From: Blautia caecimuris | Lineage (GTDB): Bacteria; Bacillota; Clostridia; Lachnospirales; Lachnospiraceae | DNA: 45,098 bases | NCBI RefSeq assembly: GCF_024622975.1 | Contig: NZ_JANJZT010000029.1 | Span: forward strand, 1 to 45,098 | Direction of reading: 5' to 3' | Translations under genes and position numbers: made by a program | The notes under the pieces: model-generated | What the model saw: the letters and a program-made list of their open reading frames with translations, nothing else | What the model was told of the DNA's origin: nothing | Databases searched by the model: none | Part shown: positions 1 through 8,979 of the stretch, in pieces | Position numbering within the stretch: position 1 is the first letter of the stretch | Layout: every line of letters starts with the position of its first letter

Positions 1-353
1 GTTTCTTCAAAAGAATCATTTCTTTGTGACAGCCAGATTAATTTACCACTTTCTTCCGCCTCTGTCAACTGTTTTTTGCACTTTAAAATACTTTGGTCGA
101 TATAGCTGTTTACCGGTCATATTCTTTGAATTCTATTGTCTTGTTTTGCCAAAATCCTACGATAACAGGTGAACCTGTCATTGCCGAAGATCATTTGAAA
201 TGCCTTTTAACCAGGCTGCCGGGAAGTTTCTCTGTTCCGTCATAAAATCTCCCGGCACTTCATATGATTAATCAGAAGCTTTTTATATTCGGTATTTTCC
301 ATTCACCGACACCCCGTGCAGCACGTACATATTCTGACCAGGAGGCGCACTCT
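1..353. other. Non-coding stretch before the first gene
   Basis: I see no convincing gene here on either strand. It holds a hairpin with 8-bp arms (TGCCGGGA at 217-224 and TCCCGGCA at 250-257) and a small dyad ACAGGT-GA-ACCTGT near 165-178. Either could belong to the leader or promoter region of the gene starting at 354, or be the tail of a transcript from outside the window. Confidence 0.4.
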
Positions 354-794
354 ATGAGTTCCAAAACCAAAATCGTTGTTTTACATATGAAAGAGATCAT
401 TTATACAGGAATCTTCCTCCTGTTTCTGATCGTTCTGGGAGTTCTGATGTTTTTTATGTTTGATCCCGGCAAAGCTAAATCCGTGTCCACGGATCCGGCT
501 TCCGTTTATACTCCCGGCATCTACCGTTCTTCCATTGAACTTAACGGAAACAGCTTTGACGTGGAAGTTACTGTCGATGCACAGAAAATCCGTTCCATCC
601 ATCTGGAAAATCTCAGCGAAAGTACTGCCGCCATGTTTCCGCTTGTAGAACCAACCCTTGAAGAATTATCAAGCCAGATTTACAGCGGTCAGTCTCTGGA
701 TGAACTGAAGTATTCCAGCGATCAGAAATACACCTCTCTTATGCTGATCAAAGCCATTGACGAGGCTGTCAGCAAAGCTGAGTTAAAAAAATAA
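354..794 (+). CDS. Membrane-anchored FMN_bind-like small protein
   Basis: A 146-residue protein. The start at 354 is chosen because AGGAGG lies at 340-345 with an 8-base spacer; an upstream in-frame ATG at 264 has no such site. Residues about 12-35 form one hydrophobic segment, followed by an extracytoplasmic region. The pattern 'PGIYRSSIELNG...FDVEVTVDAQKIRSIHLEN' resembles the repeat of FMN-binding (FMN_bind/RnfG-NqrC) domains, but I see no clear flavinylation-type S/T-G-A-T motif, so covalent flavin binding is doubtful. The gene is convergent with the nadE gene and the two share the terminator at 802-840. The family call is an inference from pattern; role unknown. Confidence 0.6.
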   Translation: MSSKTKIVVLHMKEIIYTGIFLLFLIVLGVLMFFMFDPGKAKSVSTDPASVYTPGIYRSSIELNGNSFDVEVTVDAQKIRSIHLENLSESTAAMFPLVEPTLEELSSQIYSGQSLDELKYSSDQKYTSLMLIKAIDEAVSKAELKK

Positions 795-801
795 AACAGA
801 C

Positions 802-840
802 AAAAATGCCCATTATCGTTTTTCCTTCGATAACGGGCAT
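802..840 (-). terminator. Rho-independent terminator, minus strand (possibly bidirectional)
   Basis: Arms of 13 bases at 806-818 and 828-840 form a stem with one mismatch. Read on the minus strand the stem is followed by a T run (A run at 802-806 on plus), so it best ends the nadE transcript. It lies directly after the plus-strand gene ending at 794 and may serve both. Confidence 0.75.
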
Positions 841-955
841 TCATTCTGTATAAATCAAAATTGAAAGCTCTTTTGTTTTTTAACTGATATAATCTTCAGA
901 ATCGTTTCTGTGGACGATTTCTTTCCTGTCTTTTCCCCGGCTTTTCTTCTCCGGT

Positions 956-3082
956 TCAGATCTTTATTCTGTCCAGCTGCCTGAGCCACAATGTTCCACA
1001 GGCATCGCTCGGCATACGAAGATCTCCCCTTGGAGAAACAGCCACACTTCCTACCTTCGGTCCATCCGGCAGACAGGAACGCTTAAACTGCTGGGTAAAG
1101 AATCGTCTGTAAAATATCTTCAGCCATTTCAGAATCGTTTCTGCATCATATTCTCCCTCAAAAGCCACCCTGGCCATACGGAAGATTTTTTCAGGCGGAC
1201 AGGTCCAGCGCAGCATATGATAAAGGAAAAAGTCATGAAGCTCATAGGGGCCTACAAGATCTTCTGTTTTCTGGGCGATCACTCCGTCTTCCGGCGGAAG
1301 AAGCTCCGGACTTACCGGAGTATCCAGAATATCAAGAAGGATACCTGACAATTTCTTATCCTCGCAGGTATCTGCACAGTATTTTACAAGATGGCGCACA
1401 AGAGTTTTGGGTACAGAGCTGTTCACCCCGTACATGGACATATGATCCCCGTTGTAGGTCGCCCAGCCGAGAGCCAGTTCTGACAGATCTCCTGTTCCGA
1501 TCACGATTCCTCCTGACTGATTTGCAATATCCATAAGAATCTGGGTTCTCTCTCTTGCCTGTCCGTTTTCATAGGTTACATCATGTTTGTCCGGATCATG
1601 ACCGATATCCCTGAAATGAAGACTGACTGCCTCTCTGATATTTACCTCTCGAAGCTCCGCACCAAGACAGCGGCTCAGTTCACAGGCATTGGAATAGGTT
1701 CTGTCTGTAGTTCCAAAGCACGGCATAGTCACTGCTGTGATTTTTTCTCTTGAAAGTCCCAGCATATCAAAAGCCCTGACTGTTACAAGAAGGGCAAGTG
1801 TGGAATCCAGACCTCCGGAAAGTCCTATCACAACATTCTGGCAGTGAATATGATCCAGACGTTTTTTCAGACCTGTTGCCTGAATGTTCAGGATTTCCTC
1901 GCAGCGGCGGGCTCTTTCTGTTTCAGAAGAAGGCACAAAAGGTCTGGAGTCAAATTTCTGTTCCAGCTTTGTCTCTGTTTTTTCCAGATAAAACAGCGCC
2001 TCTCTGAAGCCTTCTCTTTCTCTGTCTGAAGCAAATCCACAGGTAGTCATTCTCCTGCGTTCATTATTCAGTTTATGGATATCCATAATTCCATAAACAG
2101 CTCCGTTTTCAAAGCGTCTGCTTTCTGCAAGAATGGTTCCGTTTTCTGCGATCAGATCATGGCCTCCGTAAACCACATCCTGAGTGGACTCTCCCGGTCC
2201 GGCAGAAGCATAGATATATCCGCACACCAGTCTGGCTGACTGACTGCTTACCAGATTTCTCCGGTAAGTATCCTTTCCTGCCAGCTCATCACTGGCAGAA
2301 AGATTTACGATCATATTTGCTCCACGATATGCATGTAAATTGCTTGGCGGAGCTGCCACCCACAGGTCTTCGCAAATTTCTGCCGCAACCTTAAGCTCCG
2401 GAAACTCCGGACAGGTAAATATAAGGTTCGGAGAAACAGGCACTTCATATTCTTCCGGGTCATCCTCCAGATCACCTTCGTCTATATAGTCCGCATCATC
2501 CATGTCAAGCTCATCCAGGAAATCATCCTCTTCAAAATCAAGCCCATCCTCAGTATTTTCCCGGGCATCCACATCCTGCAGATCTTCTTCTCCGAAAAAA
2601 TGTATCTCAATTTCAGGATCCTTTTCTGCATATGCACCGCAGTAGTCTTCCCCTTTCAGCAGAATCTTTCCATCCACATCTTTTCCCGGGGAAAAATAAC
2701 GTCCCTCATAAAATTCATTATAATTGGGAATATTCACCTTTGGCACAAAACCCACAATTTTTCCACGATTCAGCGCTGCCGCAGCATTATAAAGTTTTCC
2801 CTGGTATTCCAGCGGCAGCCCCACAAAAATAAGTCCGTTTATATCCTCTGTCTCAGCTGCAATACGAAGAAGCTGAGACTTTGCTTCTTTCAGAAGTGTT
2901 TCCTGCCAGAAAAGATCCCCACAGGTATAACCTGTAATGCACAGCTCCGGGAACACCATGACCATTGCTCCCTTTTCTGCCATCTCATGTACCATACAGA
3001 TAATCTCTCCGGCATTATATTCACAGTCCGCTACCCGCACATCAGGTGTTCCTGCACTGACTTTAATAAATCCGTCTTTCAT
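956..3082 (-). CDS. nadE: Glutamine-dependent NAD(+) synthetase
   Basis: Makes NAD from deamido-NAD, ATP and glutamine in the cytosol. The start at 3082 (MKDGFIKV) follows GGAAAGGGG; a longer reading to 3109 lacks a better site. The N-terminal half is a nitrilase-type glutaminase with the Glu (FPELCITGY, about residue 46), Lys (FVPKVNIP, about 115) and Cys (AAEICEDLW) triad. The C-terminal half is the synthetase with the PP-loop SGGLDST. At about 708 residues it is longer than many glutamine-dependent enzymes because of a roughly 45-residue, almost purely Asp/Glu stretch between the active-site Lys and Cys (nt about 2443-2587). Followed by a terminator at 802-840; hslO lies 64 bp upstream on the same strand, so the two probably share a transcript. 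Confidence 0.95.
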   Translation of the reverse strand: MKDGFIKVSAGTPDVRVADCEYNAGEIICMVHEMAEKGAMVMVFPELCITGYTCGDLFWQETLLKEAKSQLLRIAAETEDINGLIFVGLPLEYQGKLYNAAAALNRGKIVGFVPKVNIPNYNEFYEGRYFSPGKDVDGKILLKGEDYCGAYAEKDPEIEIHFFGEEDLQDVDARENTEDGLDFEEDDFLDELDMDDADYIDEGDLEDDPEEYEVPVSPNLIFTCPEFPELKVAAEICEDLWVAAPPSNLHAYRGANMIVNLSASDELAGKDTYRRNLVSSQSARLVCGYIYASAGPGESTQDVVYGGHDLIAENGTILAESRRFENGAVYGIMDIHKLNNERRRMTTCGFASDREREGFREALFYLEKTETKLEQKFDSRPFVPSSETERARRCEEILNIQATGLKKRLDHIHCQNVVIGLSGGLDSTLALLVTVRAFDMLGLSREKITAVTMPCFGTTDRTYSNACELSRCLGAELREVNIREAVSLHFRDIGHDPDKHDVTYENGQARERTQILMDIANQSGGIVIGTGDLSELALGWATYNGDHMSMYGVNSSVPKTLVRHLVKYCADTCEDKKLSGILLDILDTPVSPELLPPEDGVIAQKTEDLVGPYELHDFFLYHMLRWTCPPEKIFRMARVAFEGEYDAETILKWLKIFYRRFFTQQFKRSCLPDGPKVGSVAVSPRGDLRMPSDACGTLWLRQLDRIKI

Positions 3083-3146
3083 ATTTTCCCCTTTCCTGTC
3101 CGCATACAACGGACGCCAGGCATCTCTTACCAGCCTGACAGCTTTG

Positions 3147-4025
3147 CTATCTGCACTTTCTGAGAATCTCTTTCAGCTCTTCAACACTGAACACATAATT
3201 TGTATTGCAGAAATGGCAGTTCAGTTCTACTTCCTTTCCCTCCTGGATCATTTCATTCAGATCCTTTCTGCCAATACTGATCAGCGCTTTTTCCACACGT
3301 TCTTTGCTGCAGTTGCAGTAAAATTCTGTTGGAACCTTGTCTGTAAATTCAATGTCAAATCCGTCCAGCACTGCCTCCAGAAGACTTTCTGCAGTATGTC
3401 CCTGCTCCAGAAGAGTGGTTACAGACTGGATCTTCTGTACATTTTCTTCCAGCTTTGCAATGGTTTCCTCTTCTGCAAAAGGCATAACCTGAATAATAAA
3501 TCCTCCTGCCTGCTGCACAGTATTGTCCTTATTCATCAGAACTCCAAGTCCTACTGCAGAGGGAACCTGCTCGCTGACTGCAAAATAATACGTAAGGTCT
3601 TCTGCAATCTCACTGGTCTGAAGGACTACCTGTCCGGAATAAGGCTCCTTCAGCCCCATATCCTTAATTACATTAAGAAGGCCGATCCCTACTGCGCCGG
3701 CAACATCCAGTTTGCCTTTGTCATTTGCCGGAATGATCACCTCAGGATTTCCCACGTAACCCTTCACTCTTCCCTGAGAATCCGCAGTTACAGTAATTCC
3801 TTCCAGAGGGCCGCTGGCCTGAATCTGAAGTGTGAGAATATCCTTATCACCCTTCATCATCACACCCATCATAGCCCCTGCAGTAAGCAGTCTTCCAAGA
3901 GCTGCCGTCGCCACAGGACTGGTATTATGAGCCTTCCTGGCTGTCTCCACTGTTTCTTTCGTCACTGCCGCGAAGGCGCGCACCTGACTGTTTGCCGCTG
4001 TTGCTCTTACAATATAATCACTCAT
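3147..4025 (-). CDS. hslO: Hsp33 redox-regulated chaperone
   Basis: A 292-residue redox-switched holdase that protects unfolded proteins under oxidative stress in the cytosol. The zinc-binding switch is complete: C237-N-C239 and C270-H-F-C273, the expected CxC...CxxC layout near the C-terminus. The N-terminal domain has the family-like start 'DYIVRATAANSQVRAFA' and 'ARKAHNTSPVATAALGRLLTA'. The start is ATG 4025 behind AGGAGGAAT. It sits 64 bp upstream of nadE on the same strand and downstream of a methyltransferase gene. Confidence 0.96.
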   Translation of the reverse strand: MSDYIVRATAANSQVRAFAAVTKETVETARKAHNTSPVATAALGRLLTAGAMMGVMMKGDKDILTLQIQASGPLEGITVTADSQGRVKGYVGNPEVIIPANDKGKLDVAGAVGIGLLNVIKDMGLKEPYSGQVVLQTSEIAEDLTYYFAVSEQVPSAVGLGVLMNKDNTVQQAGGFIIQVMPFAEEETIAKLEENVQKIQSVTTLLEQGHTAESLLEAVLDGFDIEFTDKVPTEFYCNCSKERVEKALISIGRKDLNEMIQEGKEVELNCHFCNTNYVFSVEELKEILRKCR

Positions 4026-4091
4026 TTTATTCCTCCTGAATCTGTATCTCTTAAATTTTGTCTTATAAAAATAATCCTTTATATTTATCCT

Positions 4092-4853
4092 TCAGGCTGT
4101 ATGCTTGCCTTTTTCCTTTGCCACAAAAAACAGTCTTTCACTGTCTTTGGATGCCGGATTCATAGTATAGGCGTCATAAACAGCCACAAGCTCCATCCCT
4201 GCCTCAGCGATCAGAGCCTCTATTTCTGACTGCTCATATGCTTTCTGGCAGTGAAGCTCCTCACATTTTTCATAAAGCCCGTCTTCTCTCGGCAAAAAAA
4301 CTGCCAGCTCATAGATATTTATACCATTTTCCGGATCATAGCTGTTTTCCCAGATAAAGCTTCCTTCATCCCGATTTTCTGCTATGGTTGTCTCTCCCAG
4401 AATATCCCGGTATTTGTGAACTGTATTCATATCAAACAGAAAAATACCGCCCGGATCCAGATAATTATTTACCAGTCTGAATACCTGAAGCAGCTCCTTC
4501 CTGTCTGTAATGTAATTCAGGCTGTCGCACACACTGATGATCGCCCGTACAGTTCCATACAGTTCAAATTCCTGCATATCCTGAAGAAGATAGAGAATAT
4601 CCTGCCCGGTCTCCATTTTTTTCTTCATTGCTTCCGCAAGCATTTCCTCAGAATTGTCCACACCAATCATATCATATCCCTTTTGTGCAAGCAATCCCGT
4701 CATGGTGCCTGTGCCGCAGCCCAGTTCCAGAACCAGTCCGTCCTCAATTCCCCGGGCTTTCAGATGCTTTTCTACATAAGCTGCCCAGCTTTCATAATCA
4801 ATATTGTCCATAAACAGGTCATACACCTGTGCAAATTTTCCGTATGCTTCCAC
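4092..4853 (-). CDS. Class I SAM-dependent methyltransferase
   Basis: About 253 residues. I choose GTG 4853 because AAAGGAG (4861-4867 on plus) lies 7 bases upstream; an in-frame GTG at 4943 would add a basic peptide that overlaps the terminator of the neighbouring lipoprotein gene. Motif I is LVLELGCGTGTMT, motif II 'DMIGVDNSEEML', and the conserved 'YITDRKELLQVFRLVNNYLDPGGIFLFDMN' block follows, which is the usual class I Rossmann methyltransferase arrangement. The substrate cannot be told from sequence. It is in line with hslO and nadE on the minus strand. Confidence 0.85.
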   Translation of the reverse strand: MEAYGKFAQVYDLFMDNIDYESWAAYVEKHLKARGIEDGLVLELGCGTGTMTGLLAQKGYDMIGVDNSEEMLAEAMKKKMETGQDILYLLQDMQEFELYGTVRAIISVCDSLNYITDRKELLQVFRLVNNYLDPGGIFLFDMNTVHKYRDILGETTIAENRDEGSFIWENSYDPENGINIYELAVFLPREDGLYEKCEELHCQKAYEQSEIEALIAEAGMELVAVYDAYTMNPASKDSERLFFVAKEKGKHTA

Positions 4854-4921
4854 TGCACTTCTCCTTTTTATGTAATAATACGCCCGGGAAATCTGCCCGG
4901 AACAGACTCTCTGAATGAGAG

Positions 4922-4949
4922 GAAAAGGCAGATGATCGCTCACCTGCCT
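4922..4949 (-). terminator. Weak terminator after the lipoprotein gene
   Basis: On the minus strand AGGCAG and CTGCCT form a 6-bp stem (4944-4949 with 4926-4931) followed by TTTTCC. It lies just past the stop of the lipoprotein gene and before the chosen methyltransferase start, which supports the shorter methyltransferase reading. Confidence 0.5.
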
Positions 4950-4985
4950 TAAATATTCCGCTCTATGATCGCCTCTGCCTCTTAT

Positions 4986-6068
4986 TTACTGAACCGGCAT
5001 ATAGTATACGTCAGCAGCCTCTCCATGCCAGTAATAGCTTGTGCCATCCTCTGTATACACATCCTGGTCATTTGCAAAGCTGTAGGTATTTCCGTCAAAA
5101 TCAACCCAGTTTCCGTTTCCGTCCGGCTGAATTACCAGCGGCTTACCGTCAGAGTTTCTGTAAATAGTTCTTGTTTCATCTGTATTGGAAAGCTGTTCTT
5201 CTGTAAAGCCTGCAGAATTTGTTGTTCCTTCAGAAGAAGACTCTCCGCTTTCCTGGGAATCAGCGCCTGTATCAGCTGCTCCCGCATCTGTATTTCCTGT
5301 ATCTGCTGCACCTGCATCAGTGTTTCCTGTATTTGCTGCCGCATCGTTTCCTGTTGCGTCTGCGCCTGCCGCGTCTTTATTTTCTGTATTTCCGGCCGGT
5401 GCTGCTGTTCCCGGAGCCGCCTCTTTCAGTGAAGAATTTCCAAGAATCTTAAAGGAATCCACTGCGCTCTTTACAGATGCCAGGGCTTCTTCTTTTTTTA
5501 CAGAAGCTTCAATAGAATAGTATTCACTGGCATTTGCAAATACTTTATGAACCACATAAAGAGCTCCGTCACTCTTTTCTGTATTCAGCATTTTTGTCAC
5601 ATAGCTGTACACACCGATTCCGTTCACATCCTCAGCTTTATAGTCCTGGATCTCAAAATCAGTGCCCTGAACCTTATCTCCGTCTGCCTGATCCAGAGAA
5701 ACAGCCATATCCTGTGTGCTTGGAATCACAGTAGCAGCCATTGTCTCTTCTCCCTGACCATGAAGAATAAGGATATTGCCATTGTCCGGGGACTCAAAGC
5801 TGATGGTATCTGTCTCGTCAGTTTTGTTTGCCCAGGTAGCATCCGGAAGATTAATGGAAACAGATTTATCTGCGGAGGTATAAGTGGTATCCTGTACATT
5901 GGGGGCAATGGTAGGTGTAGCTGTTGGAGCCTTTGTCACCTCCGGCGCCGGTGTTACGCTGACAACCTTCTGAGCTTCCGGCTCGTCCTCACCGAAACCG
6001 CAGCCTGCCATAAAGACAGATGCTGATATTGTAACCGCTAAAACAGCAAGTAATTTTTTGTTCTTCAT
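4986..6068 (-). CDS. Surface lipoprotein with Ala/Asn/Asp-rich repeat linker
   Basis: A 360-residue exported lipoprotein of unknown function. The signal peptide ends in a lipobox, FMAGC (Cys about 22). A Thr/Pro-rich spacer (VTPAPEVTKAPTATPT) comes next, then a globular domain (about 60-215) resembling PsbP/DUF-type secreted domains ('SADKSVSINLPDATW...'). After it lies a low-complexity linker with repeated NTDAGAADTG units, then a C-terminal domain rich in Tyr, Trp and Asp (about 285-360). Start ATG 6068 with TAGGAGG. A strong sigma-A promoter lies at 6118-6146. The repeats could vary in number between strains. Confidence 0.8.
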   Translation of the reverse strand: MKNKKLLAVLAVTISASVFMAGCGFGEDEPEAQKVVSVTPAPEVTKAPTATPTIAPNVQDTTYTSADKSVSINLPDATWANKTDETDTISFESPDNGNILILHGQGEETMAATVIPSTQDMAVSLDQADGDKVQGTDFEIQDYKAEDVNGIGVYSYVTKMLNTEKSDGALYVVHKVFANASEYYSIEASVKKEEALASVKSAVDSFKILGNSSLKEAAPGTAAPAGNTENKDAAGADATGNDAAANTGNTDAGAADTGNTDAGAADTGADSQESGESSSEGTTNSAGFTEEQLSNTDETRTIYRNSDGKPLVIQPDGNGNWVDFDGNTYSFANDQDVYTEDGTSYYWHGEAADVYYMPVQ

Positions 6069-6117
6069 AATATCCTCCTAAAAAAATTCTGAACTCTACT
6101 CAAACTCTTTGTTTCAC

Positions 6118-6146
6118 ATTTTACAATTTTATTACATACATGTCAA
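6118..6146 (-). promoter_or_regulatory. Sigma-A promoter of the lipoprotein gene
   Basis: Minus strand: -35 TTGACA (6141-6146), 17-bp spacer, -10 TAAAAT (6118-6123), about 50 bases before ATG 6068. A near-consensus vegetative promoter. Confidence 0.8.
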
Positions 6147-6226
6147 TAAATTTTCCCCGGCATGATGTGAAATTCCTATGAAAAAAGTATAAATTTCTGT
6201 CATATCCTTAGTTGAAGTCCGGCTTT

Positions 6227-8284
6227 TCAGCCTCTGACTGTATACATAAACAGTTCATGAAGCGCTCTGGTTGCCGTAATATATTCTGCCTGAATTTTCA
6301 GCGGGCTTTTGTCTGAATCCATAAACACACCGTATACTCTGTCAAATTCCAGACCTTTTGCAAGATAAAACGTAGTAACTGTCAGGCCCTTACAAAACTT
6401 TCCGCTGTTCCGGTCAAGATAAGAAATCGTATCCCTCTGCTCCGGCGCTTCCGTTTCCAGCTTCTGCTTCAGATAAGCCCCTGCAGCTTCCGCTTCCTTT
6501 TCTGTCATAAAGATCACTGCCCCTGTCTCCAGGCGCTCCCTGTCTCTGAACCAGATTCTAAGAACTTCATTTAAAGCCTTTTCTGTACTTTCAAATGTTT
6601 CTTCCCGTACAGGCTCTCCATGCCGCTCAAACAGTTCCATACCGGTAATCCCCGCAAGCCGGTTTGCATACTCTGCGATCTCCACTGTATTCCTGTAGCT
6701 TCTGTTCATATAGATTTTTCTGATATTTCTGCCGAAAATTCCGGGCAGAAACTTCATAACATCCTGCTGCTTTTCCTCCATGGTCTGAGCCCTGTCGCCC
6801 AGTATGGTCATTCTGCATGGAAAAAGCTTCTTCAGGATCAGATACTGGATCCAGGAATAATCCTGCATTTCATCTACAACAAGGTGACGGATATCCCGAT
6901 GCTCCCTGCACCGGGTCAAATGATATTTCAGATATAAAACAGGGTAAACATCCTCATACTTCAGCCTTCGTTTTTCCAGGGGACGTCTGGGCAGAGGACG
7001 AAACCCCTCTCTGTCCAGAAAACGGCTGTAAAGGACATAAAAGTCTCTTGTTCCATACATTCCCAGAAACTTTTCTGTTACCTCATCCTTTTCTTCCTCT
7101 GAAAGGTCTCTGTCCCTCAGTGTTTCCACCTGGTCGATAAAATATTCTGCAACAGCTTCCATTCTGGATAAAAGGGGAATGTCCTGAAACCTGAAATAAA
7201 ACAGACGGATGATCTCAGATTCTTTTATGGAACAGCCTTTATACTCCACATCCCGGAAATTCATCAGTTCATCTTCAAGGCTCATCATAAATCCCTGCAG
7301 CCGTGAAACAAATTCCGGAGACTGTTTTTCTCTGTACTGTTTCCAGGTATCCGGATTTTTTACTGCCTTTTCAATCTGATCGTACTTGTCCTCACAGTCT
7401 GCTGCCACATCCTGCAGCTCTCTGTAAGCAAAAAGATCAAAACTCATTTCACGGATATTTTCTTCTCCCAGCTCCGGCAGGATATGTGAGATATAATCTG
7501 CAAACACACTGTTTGGAGAAAGGATCAGAATGTTGGAAGATTTCAGGTTTTTGCGGTCATGGTAAAGAAGATAAGCGATTCTGTGAAGAGCCACAGAGGT
7601 TTTTCCGCTTCCTGCTGTTCCCTGGATCACCATGATCCTGTCCTCTGTATTGCGGATAATGGCATTCTGCTCTTTCTGAATAGTACGGATAATGTTTTTA
7701 AGCTGAACCTCTCCGCTTCCTCCAAGCTCTGCTTTCAGAATATCATCATCAATTTTAATGTCGCTTTCAAATTCATAAACAAGCTTTCCCCGGCGGATCT
7801 TATACTGCCATTTAGAGCTTATCTCCCCTTCAAAAACTCCCTGAGGAGCTTCGTAGGAAGCCAGCCCTTTGTCATAATCATAAAAAAGGCCGCTGACAGG
7901 AGCACGCCAGTCATTTACAAGAGGACGGCTTCCTGCTCTTTCCGCCAGATTTCCGATCCCAATGTAAAACTGCTCCGGCTCCTCATCTCCCTGATAAATA
8001 AAATCCACCCTGCCAAAAAACGGGGAATCCTGCATATTGCGGAATCTTTTCCTCAGAAGAAGCTGCTCCTGATTGGCATTTACCTGGGCCAGAAGAGCCT
8101 GTCTGTTATCAAATTCCTCATATCCGTACTGGTCCATTTCTGTATAATTTTCCCAGTAATATTCATGCATGTCCTCAATTTCCCTGGCACCGGCCTCAAT
8201 GGAAGCATTTACTTCTTCCAGCCTTTTTTCAAGACATGCAAGCACCTGTTCCAGATATTCCTGTCCGGATTTTTCTGTCTGCAT
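6227..8284 (-). CDS. HelD-like superfamily I helicase/ATPase
   Basis: A 685-residue UvrD/Rep-type ATPase of the HelD class, which in Firmicutes binds and recycles RNA polymerase. The N-terminal coiled coil (about 1-75) fits HelD's polymerase-inserting arm. Walker A is GTAGSGKTSVALHR (about residue 220); Walker B is LVVDEMQDYSW; motif VI-like residues lie in the C-terminal 'YITATRALHELF'. HelD proteins are usually about 680-780 residues, so this is full length. ATG 8284 lies 4 bases after the stop of the ybjQ gene, without a strong site of its own, which suggests translational coupling. An ordinary UvrD-family helicase is the alternative. Confidence 0.85.
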   Translation of the reverse strand: MQTEKSGQEYLEQVLACLEKRLEEVNASIEAGAREIEDMHEYYWENYTEMDQYGYEEFDNRQALLAQVNANQEQLLLRKRFRNMQDSPFFGRVDFIYQGDEEPEQFYIGIGNLAERAGSRPLVNDWRAPVSGLFYDYDKGLASYEAPQGVFEGEISSKWQYKIRRGKLVYEFESDIKIDDDILKAELGGSGEVQLKNIIRTIQKEQNAIIRNTEDRIMVIQGTAGSGKTSVALHRIAYLLYHDRKNLKSSNILILSPNSVFADYISHILPELGEENIREMSFDLFAYRELQDVAADCEDKYDQIEKAVKNPDTWKQYREKQSPEFVSRLQGFMMSLEDELMNFRDVEYKGCSIKESEIIRLFYFRFQDIPLLSRMEAVAEYFIDQVETLRDRDLSEEEKDEVTEKFLGMYGTRDFYVLYSRFLDREGFRPLPRRPLEKRRLKYEDVYPVLYLKYHLTRCREHRDIRHLVVDEMQDYSWIQYLILKKLFPCRMTILGDRAQTMEEKQQDVMKFLPGIFGRNIRKIYMNRSYRNTVEIAEYANRLAGITGMELFERHGEPVREETFESTEKALNEVLRIWFRDRERLETGAVIFMTEKEAEAAGAYLKQKLETEAPEQRDTISYLDRNSGKFCKGLTVTTFYLAKGLEFDRVYGVFMDSDKSPLKIQAEYITATRALHELFMYTVRG

Positions 8285-8288
8285 ACGC

Positions 8289-8609
8289 TCAGGCTACCAC
8301 AACAGCAGTACCGCTGACAGTTACCATAAGCATTCCATTGTCAGATCCGAGAACCTCATAGTCCACATCCACACCCACTACGGCATTTGCGCCCCTCTGT
8401 GCTGCCCTTTCTTCCATTTCTCTTAACGCCTCTTCTCTTGCGTGCATCAGCTCATCCTCATAGCTTGCGGATCTTCCGCCGAAAAAGTTTCTCATTCCTG
8501 CTGTGAAATCCTTCAGCACATTTACTCCGCTGACCACCTCGCCAAAAACAATTCCTTTATATTCTACGATTTTCTTTCCATCTACATTTGCAGTTGTTGT
8601 TACGATCAT
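8289..8609 (-). CDS. YbjQ/UPF0145 family protein
   Basis: A 106-residue member of the YbjQ (UPF0145, DUF74) family, which forms pentameric rings; heavy-metal binding has been suggested but not settled. The family pattern is clear: '[14 protein letters not shown]...[20 protein letters not shown]...[20 protein letters not shown]'. It begins at ATG 8609 with GGGAGGAACATCAA upstream and is the first gene of a two-gene unit with the HelD-like gene. No convincing promoter is seen upstream; the region 8740-8770 is AT-rich. Confidence 0.9.
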   Translation of the reverse strand: MIVTTTANVDGKKIVEYKGIVFGEVVSGVNVLKDFTAGMRNFFGGRSASYEDELMHAREEALREMEERAAQRGANAVVGVDVDYEVLGSDNGMLMVTVSGTAVVVA

Positions 8610-8979
8610 TTGATGTTCCTCCCTTCATCTTCCGGCTGATTTCTCTATACAGCTCTGATGTACGAAACTCATTCCATCTGTTTACGGTATATTCGTTACT
8701 GTTCGCTCTTTTCACAGCAATTTGCCCTGTGAACAGCTGCTGATATTATAATATATTTTGCGTAAACTGCTGTAATCCATACCTGCCTGAAAGAATTATT
8801 GTCTTTCACAGTAATAAAGAATTTTCTGTATTTTTCATTATATCCAAAAGAGCAGTGGCTGACAAGGATTTATTCCTCAGTCAGTCCACTGCCCTGGGTT
8901 ATTGTTCTGCTGTCTGTACCTTTTGCCGCCCTGCCCGAAATCTGTTCTGCCTGTCTGCGGCAGTCAAAATTTTATTTTC
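8610..8979. other. Intergenic region between ybjQ and the ABC exporter pair
   Basis: I see no gene. It holds the probable terminator of the exporter transcript (8849-8891) and an AT-rich stretch (8745-8765) where the ybjQ promoter should lie. Confidence 0.5.
8849..8891 (-). terminator. Probable terminator of the ABC exporter operon
   Basis: Minus strand stem formed by CAGTGGACTGAC and GTCAGCCACTG (8880-8891 with 8853-8863, one bulge), followed by CTCTTTT. It lies about 90 bases after the exporter stop codon. Confidence 0.55.

Noticed and set aside
2937..4229. Long open frame (430 codons) on the plus strand
   Set aside because: It is antisense to nadE, hslO and the methyltransferase gene, has a Cys/His/Ser-rich composition typical of a shadow frame, and no ribosome-binding site.
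7559..8317. 252-codon plus-strand frame
   Set aside because: Antisense shadow of the HelD-like gene.
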